Assembly: GCF_003056335.1 (NCBI RefSeq)
Contig: NZ_PYWA01000003.1
Coordinates: forward strand, 62,001 to 126,000
Direction of reading: 5' to 3'
DNA: 64,000 nt
Origin: Paracoccus indicus
GTDB taxonomy: Bacteria; Pseudomonadota; Alphaproteobacteria; Rhodobacterales; Rhodobacteraceae
In this document: positions 48,069-58,184 of the stretch, one piece after another
How the letters are laid out: each line of letters starts with the position of its first letter
Numbering within the stretch: position 1 is the stretch's first letter
Translations under genes and position numbers: made by a program
Notes under the pieces: model-generated
What the model was told of the DNA's origin: nothing
The model's input: the letters and a program-made list of their open reading frames with translations, nothing else
Databases searched by the model: none

Positions 48069-48745
48069 GTGATGCGGGTGGAGAGGGGGCTGAGGCCCTC
48101 GATCCGCACCGTCACCTGATCGCCGCGCGTCACGGCACCCACGCCTGCGGGCGTGCCGGTCATGATCAGATCGCCGGGGGCAAGGCGTACCAACCCCGAC
48201 AGGTGGCTGATGATATCCGCCACCGGCCAGATCATCTGCGACAGATCGGCATCCTGCCGGATGTCGCCGTTGACCAGCAGCTGCATCCGGCCCTTGTCCA
48301 TCGGGCCGGTCTGCGAAGCCGGATGCAGCGGGCCGATGGCCGCCGAAAGGTCGAACCCCTTGGCCATGTCCCACGGTCGCCCCATCTTCTTGGCCTGCGC
48401 CTGCAGGTCGCGCCGGGTGAAGTCGTTCCCCGCCGCATAGCCCCAGATCATCGCCGTGGCATCCTGCGGCGCGATCTCCGTGCCGCCCGCGCCCAAGGCG
48501 ACGACCAGTTCTGCCTCGTAATGCAGATCCGATGACGCGGGCGGATAAGGCAGATCGTCGTCGTCGGTCAGCACGGCATCGGCGGGCTTGGTAAAGAAGA
48601 ACGGCGGCTCGCGGTCGGGGTCGTGGCCCATCTCGCGCGCGTGATCGGCATAATTGCGGCCGACGCAGAAGATGCGGCGCACGGGGAAACGATCAGCGCT
48701 GTCGTGGATTGGCAGGGTTGCTTGCATTACAACGGGCAGCTTCAT
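48065..48745 (-). CDS. Fumarylacetoacetate hydrolase family protein
   Basis: The 226-residue cytoplasmic protein has the FAH-fold motifs RIFCVGRNYADHAREMG, FFFTKPADAV, the metal-site residues in HYEAELVVALG (E-x-E) and NDFTRRDLQ, and LIMTGTPAGVGAV. Such enzymes cleave C-C bonds of acylpyruvates or decarboxylate oxaloacetate; this short form resembles FAHD1/YcgM. Its ATG overlaps the upstream VOC gene's stop (ATGA), which selects the start at 48745. Confidence 0.9.
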   Translation of the reverse strand: MKLPVVMQATLPIHDSADRFPVRRIFCVGRNYADHAREMGHDPDREPPFFFTKPADAVLTDDDDLPYPPASSDLHYEAELVVALGAGGTEIAPQDATAMIWGYAAGNDFTRRDLQAQAKKMGRPWDMAKGFDLSAAIGPLHPASQTGPMDKGRMQLLVNGDIRQDADLSQMIWPVADIISHLSGLVRLAPGDLIMTGTPAGVGAVTRGDQVTVRIEGLSPLSTRIT

Positions 48746-49155
48746 GACGCGAAAAGCCCTTCGAAATCGGCGAAACCCTTGACCTCGATCGGGTTGCCCG
48801 AGGGGTCGAAGAAGAACATCGTCCGCTGTTCGCCCGGCTGGCCCTGAAAGCGGATGACGGGCGGGATGTCGAATTCGACGCCATGCGATTGCAGGCGTTC
48901 CGCCAGTGTCAGCCAATCGGGCAGGGCCAGGACCACGCCCATATGCGGCATCATCACCATGTGGTCGCCCACCTTGCCCGTGCGCGTGGTGGCAAAGGGC
49001 TGGCCCAGATGCAGGGAAAGCTGGTGGCCGAAGAAGTCGAAATCGACCCATGTATCCGTCGAACGCCCCTCGGCACAGCCTAGGATGTCACCGTAGAAGC
49101 GTCGCGCCTGATCCAGATCGGTCACATGGATGGCAAGGTGGAACAGGGATCTCAT
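48742..49155 (-). CDS. VOC-family (glyoxalase/bleomycin resistance-like) protein
   Basis: The 137-residue protein has the VOC fold, starting MRSLFHLAIHVTDLDQARRFYGDILG (ligand His in HLAIHV), with HQLSLHLGQ in the middle and FFFDPSGNPIEVKGF (ligand Glu) at the end. The substrate is unknown. GGAG lies six bases before the ATG. It is coupled to the FAH gene, which suggests a joint role, perhaps in degrading a dicarbonyl or ring-cleavage product; there is no direct evidence. Confidence 0.88.
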   Translation of the reverse strand: MRSLFHLAIHVTDLDQARRFYGDILGCAEGRSTDTWVDFDFFGHQLSLHLGQPFATTRTGKVGDHMVMMPHMGVVLALPDWLTLAERLQSHGVEFDIPPVIRFQGQPGEQRTMFFFDPSGNPIEVKGFADFEGLFAS

Positions 49156-49208
49156 GGCGTTCTCCGGTCGGTGATTTGGCGCATGGTGATGCAGGATCTG
49201 CAAACTGT

Positions 49209-50270
49209 CTACTGGGCAGGCGCGTCCATGACATCGTCCAGCACACGCGCCACGATGCGGGCGGTGTCGTCCCAGCTGGGCAGAGCCAGACCCGCCTGAC
49301 GTGCCGCATCCGCGTGCCTTTCCCTGAAGGACACATCGGTCAGCATGCGACGAAGGGCATCCGCCAAGGCTGCGCCATCATCGGGGGCGACCAGCAGACC
49401 GGCATCGGCGGGAACAGTGCCGGGAACGGCGCCCGCCGTGGTACTGACGATGGGCAACCCATGGGACAGTGCCTCGTCGAAGACGATGCCATAGCCCTCG
49501 TACCGGGTGGCCAGCGCAAAGACCGACGCCTGTCCATAGAGGTCCTGCAGCCGGTCGTCGGACACTCGCCCCGCCAGGGTGATCCTGTCGCCCAGGGGGC
49601 TGCGGGCGATCAGGTCTTGCAACCGGGTGACATGGGCGTCGTCCCAAGGGTTGCCCACGATCTGCGCCTGCCATTCCAGATCGCCCAGCATCCCAAGCGC
49701 CTGCACCAGTACGTCATGTCCCTTGCGCGGATGCAGGATCCCCACCGAGAGGATCAGCGCAGGGTGTGCCTTGCGGACCTGCCGCGGCTGGCGGGCCTTG
49801 GTTCCGGGGCGGGCGATGGTGATCCGGTCGGCGGGCACATCATAGCGTTCGATCAGCATGTCGCGGGTATGCGGGCTGGGGACCAAGACATGGCGGGCCA
49901 GCCTCAGGTTCGCACGCTCGGTCCGCAACAGGTGGTCGGCAAGGTCGTCGGGCAGGTCGCTTTCCTGCGCCAGCGGATGGTGGATCATCGCGACGATGGG
50001 CGCACGCACCGAAGCCAACGCCTTGGTATCCAGCGCACCGAAAGCTAGACCGTCGATGATGACCGGCTGATCGGCTGGCAGGGCGCGCAGCTGGTCGATG
50101 GCCCGTGCCATGTCGCGATCATCCGGTGTCGGAAAGCTGTCGGGCAACTGCACGACCTGTACCGGCCTTCCTTGGTCGCGCAACCCCTGGACCAGCTGAT
50201 GGTCATAGAGATAGCCGCCGGTCAGCGTGGTGATGTCGCCAGGCAGGGCGAAATTCGCGGGTCGGGTCAT
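49209..50270 (-). CDS. GT4-family glycosyltransferase
   Basis: The 353-residue protein has a GT-B fold of the GT4 family: an N-terminal LTGGYLYDHQLVQGL loop, a nucleotide-sugar domain with ALILSVGILHPRKGHDVLVQAL, and the E-x7-E motif in EGYGIVFDEALSHGLPIV. It would transfer a sugar from an NDP-donor to an unknown acceptor at the cytoplasmic membrane face. The ATG overlaps the stop of the flippase-like gene by four bases. It is the fourth gene of a coupled set that also encodes a CDP-alcohol phosphotransferase and an LtaS-like enzyme. Confidence 0.9.
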   Translation of the reverse strand: MTRPANFALPGDITTLTGGYLYDHQLVQGLRDQGRPVQVVQLPDSFPTPDDRDMARAIDQLRALPADQPVIIDGLAFGALDTKALASVRAPIVAMIHHPLAQESDLPDDLADHLLRTERANLRLARHVLVPSPHTRDMLIERYDVPADRITIARPGTKARQPRQVRKAHPALILSVGILHPRKGHDVLVQALGMLGDLEWQAQIVGNPWDDAHVTRLQDLIARSPLGDRITLAGRVSDDRLQDLYGQASVFALATRYEGYGIVFDEALSHGLPIVSTTAGAVPGTVPADAGLLVAPDDGAALADALRRMLTDVSFRERHADAARQAGLALPSWDDTARIVARVLDDVMDAPAQ

Positions 50271-51178
50271 GGGTCCACCGTCAACTTTGGTTCGGGATAC
50301 CGGGGCGCAGCATCACCCGGGCGGATCAGCACCAGCAGCCCGGGCAGCGTACTGAGCAGGAACAGCAATCCGAAGGCCGTGCTGGCCGCCAAACCCGCCG
50401 AGGCGCTGGCACCCAGCATCGGGAACAGGCTGGCGGCGGCACCCTCGCGGATGCCCCAACCGCTGATCGTCACCGGAACGACCATCGTCAGCAGGATCAA
50501 CGGCACATAAAGCGCGGCTTGCCCTGTGCCGATCGGCGTGCCGGTCGCATAAGCGCAGCAGGCGAAGGCCGCGATGTTCAGGCCCGCAATGGCGATGTTC
50601 AGGCCGATCTGCATGGGCAGTGCACCACCGCCCAGAATGGCGGGCCGGACCAGCGCCAGCCACCCTTTCCACCATGACAGGATCAGCAGGCCCGCTGCCA
50701 GAAGCCCGGCACCAAGGCAGATCGCGCCGACCAGGCCGCTGATCGTCCGGGGCAACGCCGGACCATCATGGGCCACCCAAGCCGTCAGCATGATTGCCAG
50801 CAGGCCGAACTGACCGAAGGCACGCTCGATCATCACGGCCGCCCCTGCACGCCCCAGACCTGCGTCATGGCGGGCCCGGTAGGCACGGCCGGCGTCGCCC
50901 AGAACCCCTCCGGGCAGCGACTGGTTGACGACCTGTCCAAGGTAATATTCACGGATCGCGCGGGTGATCCTCAGCCGCTGGCCAAGCCGGGTCGCGGTGA
51001 ACTGCCAGCGCCACGCCGACAGCAGGGTCTGCACCGTCAATGCCAGAAACCCTGCGCCCAGCCATCCAAGATCCGCCTGCTTCAGCAGGGACAGGGCCTG
51101 TCCACCATCAAGCCCCGCGAACAGCAGGCCAAGCAGCAGCAGGGCGGTCAGCATTTGCAGGGCTTTGGTCAGGGTCAT
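50267..51178 (-). CDS. Flippase-like membrane protein (lysylphosphatidylglycerol synthase TM / UPF0104 family)
   Basis: The 303-residue protein has about eight transmembrane helices and the family features SAWRWQFTATRLG, YYLGQVVNQSLPGGVLGDAGRAYRAR and VPVTISGWGIREGAAA. Related domains flip lipids (the MprF N-terminal domain) or are linked to polyprenol-sugar and hopanoid lipid pathways. It lacks the MprF synthase domain. The ATG at 51178 overlaps the stop of the LtaS-like gene (ATGA). It may flip the lipid product of the surrounding enzymes. Confidence 0.87.
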   Translation of the reverse strand: MTLTKALQMLTALLLLGLLFAGLDGGQALSLLKQADLGWLGAGFLALTVQTLLSAWRWQFTATRLGQRLRITRAIREYYLGQVVNQSLPGGVLGDAGRAYRARHDAGLGRAGAAVMIERAFGQFGLLAIMLTAWVAHDGPALPRTISGLVGAICLGAGLLAAGLLILSWWKGWLALVRPAILGGGALPMQIGLNIAIAGLNIAAFACCAYATGTPIGTGQAALYVPLILLTMVVPVTISGWGIREGAAASLFPMLGASASAGLAASTAFGLLFLLSTLPGLLVLIRPGDAAPRYPEPKLTVDP

Positions 51179-52695
51179 GCGGGGGGAACGTCCTCGGGGG
51201 GCGAAAAGCTCCGCAACAGATTGTCGCGCATGGATTCCATCGGAATGGGGGCTGCGTCTGCCGGGGGGATCAGGCCCGGCGTCAGCCCCCATTCGGCGCT
51301 GCGTGCGACAAGCGCCTCAGGGCCGATCACATGGATGGGTACCTGGCGGCGCTGATCCAGACCGATGCTGCTGGCTGCCTGATGGTCGCCCAGAAGCACC
51401 AAGAGCGGCGGGTCCGAGGCATTGCGTTCGGCATATTCCATGACCGCCTGCAGGGTATAGTCGATGGCATCGCGGTAATGCTGGCGCACGGTTTCCCGGT
51501 CGCGCCAGACCTGACGGGGGGTGGGACCTTCGGTGGCCATTCGGTTGAAGACCGTGCCATCGCCCACATCGGACCAATTCACCATCCGTGGCACCGGCGT
51601 CCAAGGCGCGTGCGAGGAGATCAGCGCCACCTGTGCGAACAGCCTGCGGGGATCATCCCCTTGTTCCCGGATGCGGTCGGTCGCGGTCAGGGTGAACTGG
51701 TCGGGCATGGTAACCCAGTTGAAGGGTTCACCGGCATAGCCCAGATCGTCGGCGGCGTGGACGGTGTCGAAGCCCATGCGCGTGCCCTCGGGCCAGGGGC
51801 GGGTGATGGCGGGCATGATGGCCGCCGTGCGGAAGCCGGCGCGTCGGGCGTGATCGAACAGCGTCCAGCGATCGCTGGCGACCGAGGCCTGATAGCGCGT
51901 CTGATCGCCGATCCACAGACCGTTCTGGAAGGTGGCATGGGCCAGCCAGCTTTGTCCGCCATGCGTGGACGAGGTCAGGAAACCCGACCGCATTGCCAGT
52001 CCCGCCGCGGAAAGCCGCGCCTGCGCGTCTTGCAGTCTGGGCAGATGCACATCGGCATAGAAGGGCGTGTCGAAGCTGGTCCGGCCGTAACTTTCCAGAA
52101 AGATGACCAGCACATCGCGGTCGATCATCGACAGGGGGGCGGCCAGCCGACGCATGGGATCGGTCTCGCTCTGACGGCGGAACTCGGCAAGCTGGGTGAC
52201 GGTGCGGGCCGCAAGCTGAAGACGGTCCTGGGCGAAGGTCAGACCGGGCGTGGTGGGGCTGATCGCCGCCAGGGCGCCGATGGCCAAGACAGACAGAAAG
52301 GACCACTTGCCAGCGCGGCGGACGACCCCAAGCGACCACCAGATCGCCCATCCCAGCAGACCCCCGACCAGCAGTGCCCCGATGCAGGCACCGATCGCCG
52401 CCAGAACGCCGACGGTGCCCGCCAGCAGGCGCACCAGCGCGTCGATCAACGGCAGATCGGCCACGGGGTTGAAGCGGCGGCCTAGGCTCTCGGCCATGGT
52501 CAGATCGGCCAGCTGCAGGATCACGATCAGCATCAACACCATCGTCGCCAACCCCTGCAGCAGACGACCCAAGGCGCTGCGCCCGCAGATGGCCAGCAGA
52601 AGCGCCAGGACCGCCATGTCCAGCCCGGGCAGTTGGCGTGGATCGGGCAGGGTGGTCGCGACGTGCAGCAACAGAAGGGCGGCCAGAAGACGCAT
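51175..52695 (-). CDS. LtaS/sulfatase-like membrane phosphotransferase
   Basis: The 506-residue protein has about four or five N-terminal transmembrane helices (within residues 1-150) and a periplasmic alkaline-phosphatase-superfamily domain. Visible are Glu201 in IFLESYG (metal ligand), the nucleophile region TSSTHGGQSW (Ser249 or a nearby Thr/Ser), SSHAPWTP and Asp437-His438 in LGDHQAA. This matches lipoteichoic acid synthase-like and phosphoglycerol/phosphoethanolamine transferases. It probably transfers a phospho-alcohol from a phospholipid. The start at 52695 shares a base with the stop of the upstream gene (TGATG). The longer open frame upstream is not coding. Confidence 0.85.
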   Translation of the reverse strand: MRLLAALLLLHVATTLPDPRQLPGLDMAVLALLLAICGRSALGRLLQGLATMVLMLIVILQLADLTMAESLGRRFNPVADLPLIDALVRLLAGTVGVLAAIGACIGALLVGGLLGWAIWWSLGVVRRAGKWSFLSVLAIGALAAISPTTPGLTFAQDRLQLAARTVTQLAEFRRQSETDPMRRLAAPLSMIDRDVLVIFLESYGRTSFDTPFYADVHLPRLQDAQARLSAAGLAMRSGFLTSSTHGGQSWLAHATFQNGLWIGDQTRYQASVASDRWTLFDHARRAGFRTAAIMPAITRPWPEGTRMGFDTVHAADDLGYAGEPFNWVTMPDQFTLTATDRIREQGDDPRRLFAQVALISSHAPWTPVPRMVNWSDVGDGTVFNRMATEGPTPRQVWRDRETVRQHYRDAIDYTLQAVMEYAERNASDPPLLVLLGDHQAASSIGLDQRRQVPIHVIGPEALVARSAEWGLTPGLIPPADAAPIPMESMRDNLLRSFSPPEDVPPA

Positions 52696-53402
52696 CACCG
52701 CTCCGCCCTCAGCCACAGGATGTCGCGCAGGAACGACCAAATCAGGGCCGCGGCTGCGATGCGCGCCAGGATGATGCCGACGCCGTCGGGCATGATGGGC
52801 GGTTGCAGGGCGATCAGCGTCGCGATCTGCAGCACGCAGATCGCCTTGCGCCGCCAGCTGGGATAAAGCGGCGCGGAAAGCCAGGGCTGCAGATATGCGG
52901 CACCGATGAACAGATAGCGCATGACGCCCAGCACCATGATCTCGGGGCCGACGGGATCGCCGCGCAGGGCGTGCAAGGCCAGGATCAGGGCAAGGGCGGC
53001 ATCGACCTCCATGTCGAAGCGGGCACCGAACCCCGAGGTCAGTTCCTGTCGCCGCGCCAGCCAGCCGTCCACCCCGTCCAACGCCAAGGCGACCGCGGCG
53101 ACGCCTGCCACCGTCCACCCCGTCACCGGCCCGATCCAGACCGAGACCAGAAGCGCCACCGTCAGCGACACCCGCAGCAGGGTGATGGTATTGGCCGCCC
53201 CGAACCGGACATGCGGATAATGGCGCTGGGTCAGCCAAGCCACCGCCGCAAAGGTGGGCAGGAACAGCGCGGGCGCCAGAAGGGGCTGCTGATGTCCCAG
53301 CATCAGCGCCGTCGCCCAGGTCAGGGCAAGGGCGGCCACCCCCGAGGGCAGCATGCCCGAAGGCAGGCCGCTGTGCTGTCCGGTTTCAGGGTGGGCTGTC
53401 AT
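52695..53402 (-). CDS. CDP-alcohol phosphatidyltransferase family protein
   Basis: The 235-residue membrane protein has the complete CDP-alcohol phosphotransferase motif D109xxD112G113xxA116R117...G126...D130...D134 in LDGVDGWLARR...GARFDMEVD. Enzymes of this family join a CDP-activated lipid or alcohol to a second alcohol. The acceptor cannot be read from sequence; an N-terminal pair of helices precedes the catalytic core. It is the first gene of the coupled operon. The ribosome site (AAGGCCCC) is moderate. Confidence 0.9.
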   Translation of the reverse strand: MTAHPETGQHSGLPSGMLPSGVAALALTWATALMLGHQQPLLAPALFLPTFAAVAWLTQRHYPHVRFGAANTITLLRVSLTVALLVSVWIGPVTGWTVAGVAAVALALDGVDGWLARRQELTSGFGARFDMEVDAALALILALHALRGDPVGPEIMVLGVMRYLFIGAAYLQPWLSAPLYPSWRRKAICVLQIATLIALQPPIMPDGVGIILARIAAAALIWSFLRDILWLRAER

Positions 53403-53498
53403 GGAAGGGGCCTTGCGTGCATCGCGCAAGGATATGGCAGCGCTTGGCGGCGTCAAGCAGACGCTTGCCCCGTGGCGCGGTCGTGATACCATGGTGGA

Positions 53499-54050
53499 AT
53501 GGCTGACAGAGCAACTCGATACGGCACGACCGCGCAAGTCCTGCACTGGCTGGTGGCGATCGGTATTCTTCTGATGATCCCCGCAGGGCTGATCATGGTG
53601 CGCGACGGTTTGCCACGGGCGCTGCAGGATGCGCTGTTCCTGTTTCACAAGAACATCGGCGTGGTCCTTTTCCTGATCGTGGTCCTTCGGATCGTCTGGC
53701 GGGCAACCCATCCCGCTCCGCCCCTGCCGCCACAGATGCCGGCTTGGCAACGCCGCATCGCCGCTGTATCGCATTTGGCGCTTTATGTGCTGCTGGTGGT
53801 GATGCCTGTAACCGGCTATCTGCGGGTTCGGGCAGGGGGCTATCCGATCGAGGCGTTGGACGCTCTGGGCGTTCCGGCGATGGTCGCCCGCAATAAGGCC
53901 TTCGGCGAAGCCGCCAGCCAAGTGCACGAAGTCGCGGCATTCCTGCTGATCGGCTTGCTGGCCATGCACATCGGGGCGGCGCTGCATCATGCGTTGATCC
54001 GTCGCGACGGGGTCTGGTCGCGGATGTGGCCGATCGGCGGTCGGGACTGA
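53499..54050 (+). CDS. Cytochrome b561-family protein
   Basis: The 183-residue membrane protein has four helices with heme-ligand histidines in [27 protein letters not shown] and VHEVAAFLL, plus MHIGAALHH. This is the di-heme CybB/YodB type, which oxidises or reduces the quinone pool. It is divergent from the CDP-alcohol phosphotransferase gene with a 96-bp gap. Confidence 0.92.
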   Translation: MADRATRYGTTAQVLHWLVAIGILLMIPAGLIMVRDGLPRALQDALFLFHKNIGVVLFLIVVLRIVWRATHPAPPLPPQMPAWQRRIAAVSHLALYVLLVVMPVTGYLRVRAGGYPIEALDALGVPAMVARNKAFGEAASQVHEVAAFLLIGLLAMHIGAALHHALIRRDGVWSRMWPIGGRD

Positions 54051-54252
54051 CGCTGCGGCAGCGGTTGATGCTTTGCGGTCGACTTCGATCCGGGGCATGC
54101 CTAGGATGCGCCGTTGGACGGCATCGGCCTGGTTCCACGACCGCCGCAATATTATCAAATATTTACTCACATCGAATGAACAAAACGGCGTCCAGCCGCG
54201 TTCGACGGGAACCGTCGATCTGGCGGATGGCGTCGACCCTGCAGGAGCCCTC

Positions 54253-57200
54253 GTGTACGACAAGAAGAACCTGACGATCCTTGCCGCGGTCGTTCTTGCA
54301 CTGGGGGGTGTCTTCGCCCTCGATCTGATGTTCCCGCTGGGGACGGCTGTCTGGCTGATCTACCTGCTGCCGCTGGTGTTGTCGTTCATGTGCCCCTGGC
54401 CCGTGGCGCCGGTGTTGGTGGCGGTCGTGGCCTGCGCTGGCATGGGGCTTGGCTTCATGTTCGACGAGGCCTCTTTCGGGACCGGCGTGGCGATTGCCAA
54501 CAGATCCATGGCGGGGCTGGTCTATCTGGGCCTGGGGATCGGCGGTCAGGCTATGATCCGGACACGCGAGCGTCTGCTCCATACCGAATGGGTGCAGCAG
54601 GGGCAGGTAGCGATCGGCCGTGCCATCCAAGGCGAACTTTCGGCCGAGCGTTTCGGCCAGCAGGTCCTGCGCAGCCTGGCACAGCGCGTCGATGCCCGAG
54701 CAGGCGTCATCTACGCGCGCGAGGGTGAAAGCCTGCACCGGCTGGCCACATGGGGCGTCGACGAAGCCGCCCTTGCCGAACGCGTGTCGGCGGCGGAGGG
54801 CCATCTGGGCCGCTGCATCACCGAGGGCGAGGTCTTGGAACTGGACCTGCCCTCCGACGCCGCGCTTGGTTGGTCCAGTGGTCTGACGCGGGGTCGCGCG
54901 GGGCGCGTGGTGCTGGTGCCGTTGCTGGACAACGGGCATGTGAACGCCGTTCTGGAAATGGGCTTCGACAAGCCGGTGCCGGAACGCGTGCGCGATCTGT
55001 TCGACCGGACCTCGGACCGCTTGGGGATCGCGCTGCGGTCCGTTCAATATCGCGCGCAACTGCATGAACTGCTTGAGGAAACCCGCCTCCAGGCCGAGGA
55101 ACTGCGCAGCCACTCGGAAGAACTCGCCTCCTCGAACGAGGAGCTGGAGGAGCAGACCCGCGCCCTGCAGGACAGCCAGCAACGGCTGGAAGCCCAGCAG
55201 GCCGAATTGGAACAGCAGAACGCGCTGCTGGAAAGCCAGACGCAGGAGCTTGAGGAACAGCGCGACACGCTGGCCCGCTCGCGCCGCATGCTGGAGGATC
55301 AGGCCGCCGAACTGGCGCGCGAAAGCCGCTACAAGTCCGAATTCGTCGCCAATATGTCGCATGAACTGCGCACGCCGCTGAATGCGCTTCTGATCATGTC
55401 GCGGCTGCTGGCCGAGAACCGGGGCAAGACGCTGACGCCCGAACAGGTGCGTTGGGCCGAAACGATCGAAAGCTCGGGCAAGGATCTGCTGCTGCTGATC
55501 AACGATATCCTCGATCTCTCCAAGATCGAGGCCGGCAAGCTGGAGGTCGCCCGCGATGCCATCGAACCGGCGGATGTCGCCAAGAAGCTGGTCCGCGCCT
55601 TCGAGGTGCAGGCCCAGTCCAAGGGGTTGGAACTGACCGCCGAGGTCGCGCCCGACGTTGCCACGCTGGAAACGGACGGGCAGCGGTTGGAGCAGGTCCT
55701 GCGCAACTTCATCTCGAACGCGCTGAAGTTCACCGAACGCGGGCGGATCACGCTGAAGGTCACGCGGGTGGCGCAGGGCATCGCCTTCGCCGTCCATGAC
55801 ACCGGCATCGGCATCGCGCCCGACCAGCAGGAGGCCGTCTTCGAGGCCTTCCGCCAGGCCGACGGCACGATCTCGCGCCGCTTCGGGGGGACGGGGCTTG
55901 GCCTCTCGATCTCGCGCGAACTGGCGGATCTGCTGGGCGGTCGCGTGACGCTGAGCAGCGAGGCCGGAAAGGGCAGCGTCTTCACGCTGATCCTGCCCAA
56001 CGCCCCCGCATCGCGAAAACCCACCGCCTCGCGTGCCATGCCGACCGCGCCCGCGGCCCCCGAAATCACCGATGACAGCATCACCTTGGGGGCGCTGGAC
56101 GGGATCGAGGATGACCGCGAGATCACCCGCCCCGGCGACCGCGTCATGCTGGTGGTCGAGGATGATCCCGCTTTCGCACAGCTTCTTTACGAACTGGCGC
56201 AGGAATTGCAGTTCCGCTGCATCTGTGTGGGCCGCGCCGATGATGCCGTGCGCGCCGCGCGCCACTTCCTGCCGCATGCCATCGTCATGGATGTGGGTCT
56301 GCCCGACCATTCGGGCCTGTCGGCGCTGGACCGTCTGAAGCGCGATACCAGCACGCGCCATATCCCTGTGCACATGGTCTCGGCCGAAGATTACACCAAG
56401 CAGGCGCTGGCCCAGGGGGCCATCAGCTATATGATGAAGCCGATCCAGCGCGATACCTTGGCCACCGCGATCCGCAATCTGGAAAGCCGCATGGAGCAGC
56501 GCCTGCGCCGTGTGCTGATCGTCGAGGACGACCCCGCCCAGATGGAAGGCCTCAAGGCGCTTCTGGCCAGCGATGAGGTCGAGACCGTGGGTGCCGGCAC
56601 CGCCGCCGCCGCGCTGGAGGTCTGCCGCACGGAAACCGTCGATTGCATCGTGCTGGACATGACGCTGCCCGATGCATCGGGCTTCGATCTGCTGGAACAG
56701 CTGGACGGGGACGGCACGGCCTCTTTCCCGCCGGTCATCGTCTATACCGCCCGCGCCCTCTCCGAGGGAGAGGAGCAGCGCCTGCGCCGCTATTCCAAGT
56801 CGATCATCATCAAGGGCGCGAAATCGCCCGAACGCCTGATCAACGAGGTCACGCTGTTCCTGCATCAGGTGGTCAGCGACCTGCCCGAGAAACAGCGCGA
56901 GATGCTGGCCGCATCCCTGAACCGCGACGCCCAGTTGGAGGGCCGCCGCATCCTGGTGGTCGAGGATGACATCCGCAACGTCTATGCCCTGACCGGCGTC
57001 TTCGAACCGCACGGTGCCACCGTCCAGATCGCCCGCAACGGCCGCGAGGCGCTGGACGCCCTTGGCCGCATCAACGATGGGGCGGCGCCGAAGGTGGACC
57101 TGGTGCTGATGGACGTGATGATGCCGGAGATGGATGGGCTGACCGCCACGCGCGAGATCCGCAAGATCGACCGCTGGAAGACGCTGCCCATCATCATGCT

Positions 57201-57324
57201 GACCGCCAAGGCCATGGCCGAGGATCAGAACCAGTGCCTGGCGGCAGGCGCCAACGATTACCTGCCCAAGCCGCTTGACGTGGACAAGCTGCTGTCCCTG
57301 ACCCGTGTCTGGATGCCACGATGA
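54253..57324 (+). CDS. Hybrid histidine kinase with GAF domain, coiled coil and three receiver domains
   Basis: The 1023-residue protein has three or four N-terminal membrane helices, a GAF-like domain (about 120-270), a glutamine- and glutamate-rich coiled coil (about 275-355), a HisKA domain with His370 in [13 protein letters not shown], an HATPase domain (GTGLGLSIS), and three receiver domains with Asp680, Asp802 and Asp954. The second receiver is flanked by weaker motifs. The start is GTG at 54253: GGAG lies six bases upstream, while ATG 54073 would add 60 residues of poor quality. It is the first of three overlapping signalling genes. A phosphorelay to an unidentified partner is likely. 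Confidence 0.88.
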   Translation: MYDKKNLTILAAVVLALGGVFALDLMFPLGTAVWLIYLLPLVLSFMCPWPVAPVLVAVVACAGMGLGFMFDEASFGTGVAIANRSMAGLVYLGLGIGGQAMIRTRERLLHTEWVQQGQVAIGRAIQGELSAERFGQQVLRSLAQRVDARAGVIYAREGESLHRLATWGVDEAALAERVSAAEGHLGRCITEGEVLELDLPSDAALGWSSGLTRGRAGRVVLVPLLDNGHVNAVLEMGFDKPVPERVRDLFDRTSDRLGIALRSVQYRAQLHELLEETRLQAEELRSHSEELASSNEELEEQTRALQDSQQRLEAQQAELEQQNALLESQTQELEEQRDTLARSRRMLEDQAAELARESRYKSEFVANMSHELRTPLNALLIMSRLLAENRGKTLTPEQVRWAETIESSGKDLLLLINDILDLSKIEAGKLEVARDAIEPADVAKKLVRAFEVQAQSKGLELTAEVAPDVATLETDGQRLEQVLRNFISNALKFTERGRITLKVTRVAQGIAFAVHDTGIGIAPDQQEAVFEAFRQADGTISRRFGGTGLGLSISRELADLLGGRVTLSSEAGKGSVFTLILPNAPASRKPTASRAMPTAPAAPEITDDSITLGALDGIEDDREITRPGDRVMLVVEDDPAFAQLLYELAQELQFRCICVGRADDAVRAARHFLPHAIVMDVGLPDHSGLSALDRLKRDTSTRHIPVHMVSAEDYTKQALAQGAISYMMKPIQRDTLATAIRNLESRMEQRLRRVLIVEDDPAQMEGLKALLASDEVETVGAGTAAAALEVCRTETVDCIVLDMTLPDASGFDLLEQLDGDGTASFPPVIVYTARALSEGEEQRLRRYSKSIIIKGAKSPERLINEVTLFLHQVVSDLPEKQREMLAASLNRDAQLEGRRILVVEDDIRNVYALTGVFEPHGATVQIARNGREALDALGRINDGAAPKVDLVLMDVMMPEMDGLTATREIRKIDRWKTLPIIMLTAKAMAEDQNQCLAAGANDYLPKPLDVDKLLSLTRVWMPR

Positions 57325-58184
57325 GCGTCGCACCCGTTCCCGCCGGACCCGGCGAAGACATCGAACTGGACCTGTTCCTCGAGGCGTTGAACCGGCGGTT
57401 CCACTATGACTTCCGGTCCTATTCGCGGGCGTCCCTGGCGCGGCGGGCCGATCTGGCGCGCGAAAGGCTGGGCTGCGCGACCCTGTCCGAGGCGCAGGGC
57501 CGTCTGCTGCACGAACCGGCGGTGCTGCCCGACGTGATCGACGCCATGACCGTGCAGGTCAGCGAGATCTTCCGCGATCCCGCCTACTATCTGGCCCTGC
57601 GCCGCGATGTGTTGCCCCATCTGCAGACCTTCCCCTCGTTGAAGGTCTGGGTGGCGGGTTGCGCCGATGGCGAAGAGCTTTATTCGATGGCCATCATGTT
57701 CAAGGAGGAGGGGCTGTTCGACCGTACCCTCTTTTACGCGACCGAGATCAACCGCCGTGCCCTGGCCCGCGCCGAGGCGGGGGTCTATGACATCGACCGC
57801 CTGCCGGTCTTTTCGCAGAACTATCAGAAAGCGGGTGGTCGCGGGTCGCTGTCGGATCATTACACCGCCGCCTATGGTCGCGCGGCCTTCCACCGTGAAC
57901 TGCGGTCGCGCACGGTCTTTACCGAACACAACCTGGCCACCGATCAGGTGTTTTCGGAAGTGCACCTGATATCCTGCCGCAACGTGCTGATCTATTTCGA
58001 CACCACGCTGCAGGACCGCACGCTTGGGCTTTTTGCCGAGGCGCTGACCCGCGGCGGTTTCCTAGGGCTGGGTTCCCATGAAACGCTGCGCTTTTCCGCC
58101 CATGCGGCGGCCTTTTCGACCTTTGACGAACCCGACCGGATCTGGCGCCGCAACGCCGACCAGGAGATGCTGAATGCCCCATAA
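57321..58184 (+). CDS. CheR-type protein-glutamate methyltransferase
   Basis: The 287-residue protein has an N-terminal helical CheR domain and an SAM-binding domain ([43 protein letters not shown]). CheR methylates chemoreceptor glutamates, but no chemoreceptor, CheA or CheB gene is nearby. It overlaps the kinase genes on both sides (ATGA upstream; 11 bases downstream), so it belongs to a signalling module where the methyltransferase may modify the kinase pair. Confidence 0.9.
   Translation: MSVAPVPAGPGEDIELDLFLEALNRRFHYDFRSYSRASLARRADLARERLGCATLSEAQGRLLHEPAVLPDVIDAMTVQVSEIFRDPAYYLALRRDVLPHLQTFPSLKVWVAGCADGEELYSMAIMFKEEGLFDRTLFYATEINRRALARAEAGVYDIDRLPVFSQNYQKAGGRGSLSDHYTAAYGRAAFHRELRSRTVFTEHNLATDQVFSEVHLISCRNVLIYFDTTLQDRTLGLFAEALTRGGFLGLGSHETLRFSAHAAAFSTFDEPDRIWRRNADQEMLNAP

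Noticed and set aside
54073..54252. Extended N-terminus of the hybrid kinase from ATG 54073
   Set aside because: The added 60 residues are arginine-rich and lack a ribosome site, whereas GTG 54253 has GGAG six bases upstream and starts right before the first membrane helix.
54163..57333. 1056-codon open frame on the - strand opposite the hybrid kinase
   Set aside because: Antisense shadow of a GC-rich kinase gene; the opposite frame has complete kinase and receiver motifs. The same holds for the 882-codon frame at 57919-60567.
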